Shown here: piece by piece, positions 12,447-14,170 of the stretch
How positions within the stretch are numbered: position 1 is the first letter of the stretch
Layout: each line of letters begins with the position of its first letter
Assembly: GCA_030597775.1 (NCBI GenBank)
Contig: JAUVRF010000011.1
Coordinates: 1 to 14,170 of the forward strand
Source of the DNA: Methanobacteriota archaeon
GTDB lineage: Archaea > Thermoplasmatota > DTKX01 > GCA-020343715
DNA length: 14,170 bases
Direction: 5' to 3'
Program-made: the position numbers and the translations under genes
Notes under the pieces: generated by a model
What the model saw: only the letters and a program-made list of their open reading frames with translations
What the model was told of the DNA's origin: nothing
Database searches by the model: none

Positions 12447-13877
12447 ATGGTGGACGAAGAGGCGAGCTCGGGGGACAAGAAGGAACCACTGGACTCCCAG
12501 TGCTCCTACGTGAGGGAGAACAGCAACAGGTGTGCCCAGCAGGTGCTCCCCGGATCGAAGGAGCGCCTGTGCATCTTCCACGAGAGGGTGGACGCGAAGG
12601 ATGGGAAGGCCTGCGTCGAGGCTCTCCTGCGCCAGCTCGACGGGGGCTCCCACGACCTGGAGGGCTACCGGTTGCCCGGTGTCGACCTGTCGGGAAGGGT
12701 GTTCCACTCGGACGTGAACCTGCGGAACGCCGTCTTCACCGGCCCCACATCCTTCGCCGAGGCCAAGTTCCCCGAGCTGGTCGATCTCCACGGGACCACC
12801 TTCGAGGACAAGGTCGTCTTCGATGACGTTCACTTCAGGGGGCCCGCCCACCTCTCCGAAGCCCGCTTCGGGGGCGAGGCCCTGTTCCGTGGTACCGTTT
12901 TCGGTGACGAGGCGCTCTTCGAGGGCACCGCCCTGGGACCCCTCACGAAGTTCGATCACGCCAGGTTCGTGGGCGATGCCCGCTTCGACGGGGTGACGGT
13001 GGAGGGCGAGCTGTACTTCGGATACGCCGAGTTCGACAAGTACTCCTTCTTCATCGATGCGGTCTTCGGGGGACAGGCGAACTTCTCCTTCGCCGAGTTC
13101 CGCAACTACGCCGACTTCACCAGGTCCACCTGGAACGACATGAACATGACGGATGTCATCTTCGAGAAGAGGGGCTGCTTCGACGGCGCGGTCATCAAGG
13201 CTGGCACCTTCGAGGACGCAGAGCTGCGCCACGTCACCTTCCGTGACGTGGACCTTTCCAACGTCTTCACCACCGGTGCCTCCCTGGAGGAGGCGTACAT
13301 GGCCGAGGCCCGCTGGGGCAGGGTCGAGAGGGGCCCCCTGGGGAAGAAGCTGGTGGTCAAGGAGGAGACCCTTGCCATGAAGGAGGGGACCCGGGACGCC
13401 ATCAAGCGGGCGGAGGCCGCCCACCGGAACCTCAAGGAGAGCTACAAGAACGAGGGCGACTACGCCATGGCGGGGGAGTTCTTCATCCGGGAGATGGCCC
13501 TCCGGACCCTGGCCCTGAAGATGGACAAGGAGTACGCGGCCTGGGTGGCGAACAACATCGTCTCGGTCCTCTGCGGCTACGGCGAGCGGCCCACACGGGT
13601 CATCTTCTGGTGGTTCGCCTTCGTGTGCATCTTCGCGTCGATATACTTCACAGGCCAGCTGATCGCTCCCTCGGACGGCAGCGGCATCGACTACGGCACC
13701 GGGGGAGGCTTCCTCACGTGCCTGTACTTCTCCATCGTCACCTTCACGACACTGGGCTTTGGCGACATCCAGCCCGTCACCGACGCGGGAAGGGCGGTGG
13801 CCGGCGTGGAGGCCTTCACGGGCGCCTTCATGATAGCCCTCTTCGTGCTGGTCTTCGGCAGAAGAATGATCCGGTGA
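12447..13877 (+). CDS. Pentapeptide-repeat protein fused to a two-helix ion channel
   Basis: This is a 476-residue protein. Residues 19-45 hold Cys19, Cys29, Cys42 and His45, a likely zinc site. Residues about 70-280 are pentapeptide repeats (ATFxxx-like rungs such as FAEAKF, LSEARF, FDHARF, FGYAEF, FSFAEF), which fold into a right-handed beta-helix. A charged helical linker (AAHRNLKESYKNEGDY, about 324-340) follows. Helix one is at 384-404, a pore loop with filter TLGFGD at 435-440 comes next, and helix two is at 449-469. This is the Ion_trans_2 layout of simple potassium channels (canonical T-x-G-Y/F-G-D). The cytosolic sensor is therefore a beta-helix, not an RCK domain. The start is ATG 12447; no strong ribosome site is present and the upstream CCTATTTG (12411-12418) may be a weak TATA box for a nearly leaderless message. 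The gating ligand is unknown. Confidence 0.88.
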   Translation: MVDEEASSGDKKEPLDSQCSYVRENSNRCAQQVLPGSKERLCIFHERVDAKDGKACVEALLRQLDGGSHDLEGYRLPGVDLSGRVFHSDVNLRNAVFTGPTSFAEAKFPELVDLHGTTFEDKVVFDDVHFRGPAHLSEARFGGEALFRGTVFGDEALFEGTALGPLTKFDHARFVGDARFDGVTVEGELYFGYAEFDKYSFFIDAVFGGQANFSFAEFRNYADFTRSTWNDMNMTDVIFEKRGCFDGAVIKAGTFEDAELRHVTFRDVDLSNVFTTGASLEEAYMAEARWGRVERGPLGKKLVVKEETLAMKEGTRDAIKRAEAAHRNLKESYKNEGDYAMAGEFFIREMALRTLALKMDKEYAAWVANNIVSVLCGYGERPTRVIFWWFAFVCIFASIYFTGQLIAPSDGSGIDYGTGGGFLTCLYFSIVTFTTLGFGDIQPVTDAGRAVAGVEAFTGAFMIALFVLVFGRRMIR

Positions 13878-13907
13878 TGACATACACGATGGCAAACTAT
13901 TCCAGAA

Positions 13908-13916
13908 TGTTTATCA
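13908..13916 (+). promoter_or_regulatory. Weak TATA-like element before the last gene
   Basis: ATGTTTATC is the most AT-rich stretch in the 71-base spacer after the channel gene. Its centre predicts a transcript start near 13938, just before ATG 13949. The match to the archaeal consensus is modest. Confidence 0.3.
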
Positions 13917-13948
13917 GAGACCCCGTCCGTTGATGTCCAGGGTTCGTG

Positions 13949-14170
13949 ATGTCATGCTCATCACTTGGTCGTAAGCTAGTCGTCATGTTGACCGTACTTC
14001 TAATTACCAGTGTCTTCTCCGCGGTGCCACCGGGAGACGATGAGGCTCCGTCCCATAAATTGACGGTACGGGCCCTCGGTCCAGGCGCGGGCGACAAGAC
14101 CCGGTCAGAGGGGGGAGGCGTCCCCCTGTACACGTTGTACCCCGGGCAGGGGAACGGGTGCTACTTCGGC
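13949..14170 (+). CDS. Start of a secreted protein, cut by the window end
   Basis: The frame from ATG 13949 stays open for 74 codons to the last base of the window. Residues 8-27 look like a signal peptide: GRK, then a hydrophobic core (LVVMLTVLLITSVFSAV), then PPGDDEAP. The mature part seen so far is Gly-, Pro- and Thr-containing (TVRALGPGAGDKTR and on), with one Cys near the end. No family is recognisable from this fragment. A GTG one codon earlier (13946) is another possible start, and no strong Shine-Dalgarno is present. Confidence 0.6.
   Translation, partial: MSCSSLGRKLVVMLTVLLITSVFSAVPPGDDEAPSHKLTVRALGPGAGDKTRSEGGGVPLYTLYPGQGNGCYFG

Noticed and set aside
12432..13895. 487-codon open frame on the minus strand opposite the channel gene
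   Set aside because: It mirrors the pentapeptide-repeat channel protein almost end to end; the plus-strand protein has clear motifs and the minus one is low-complexity.

Overview
The window looks archaeal, most likely a euryarchaeon of the Thermoplasmata type; that rank is an inference. Several genes have AT-rich TATA-like boxes about 25-45 bases upstream instead of bacterial -35/-10 pairs. Many starts carry a strong GGAGGTGA-type Shine-Dalgarno, GTG and TTG starts occur, and there are several secreted or membrane proteins with archaeal architecture. The pst/phoU and surface-protein part is very GC-rich. The first 3 kb, especially about 420-1120, is clearly richer in A and T.

Positions 1-1560 form a cluster of very small proteins that look metal-related. 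Two YHS-domain proteins (65-217 and 1344-1544) sit in duplicated segments that share leader and downstream sequence. Between them lie a small membrane protein with an Asp/His/Met-rich external loop and a SHOCT tail (667-999), and a TRASH-like Cys/His mini-ORF (about 1092-1232) with no normal start codon. Positions 1636-4016 hold three poorly characterised genes: an orphan eight-helix membrane protein (minus strand), a soluble zinc-ribbon protein (plus strand), and a zinc-ribbon, proline/tyrosine-repeat, two-helix membrane protein (minus strand). A tandem-GNAT acetyltransferase follows (4163-5026), divergent from the last of these across a palindrome-rich spacer.

Positions 5115-7763 encode a large secreted protein with NEW3/CARDB-like repeats, anchored at its C-terminus. 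A strong hairpin separates it from the phosphate-uptake operon: pstS (7890), a single-polypeptide PstC-PstA permease (8896), pstB (10806) and phoU (11634). These genes overlap or nearly touch. The lipoprotein PstS would capture phosphate outside the cell, the fused permease would move it using PstB ATPase, and PhoU would couple transport to phosphate status. No PhoR/PhoB-type genes are visible. An AT-rich promoter with repeated GGAATA elements precedes pstS.

Positions 12447-13877 encode an N-terminal Cys/His cluster joined to a pentapeptide-repeat domain and a two-helix pore with a potassium-channel-like filter. The window ends inside a further secreted-protein gene (13949 onward). The best candidates for new biology are the YHS/SHOCT/TRASH cluster, the PstC-PstA fusion and the pentapeptide-channel protein.
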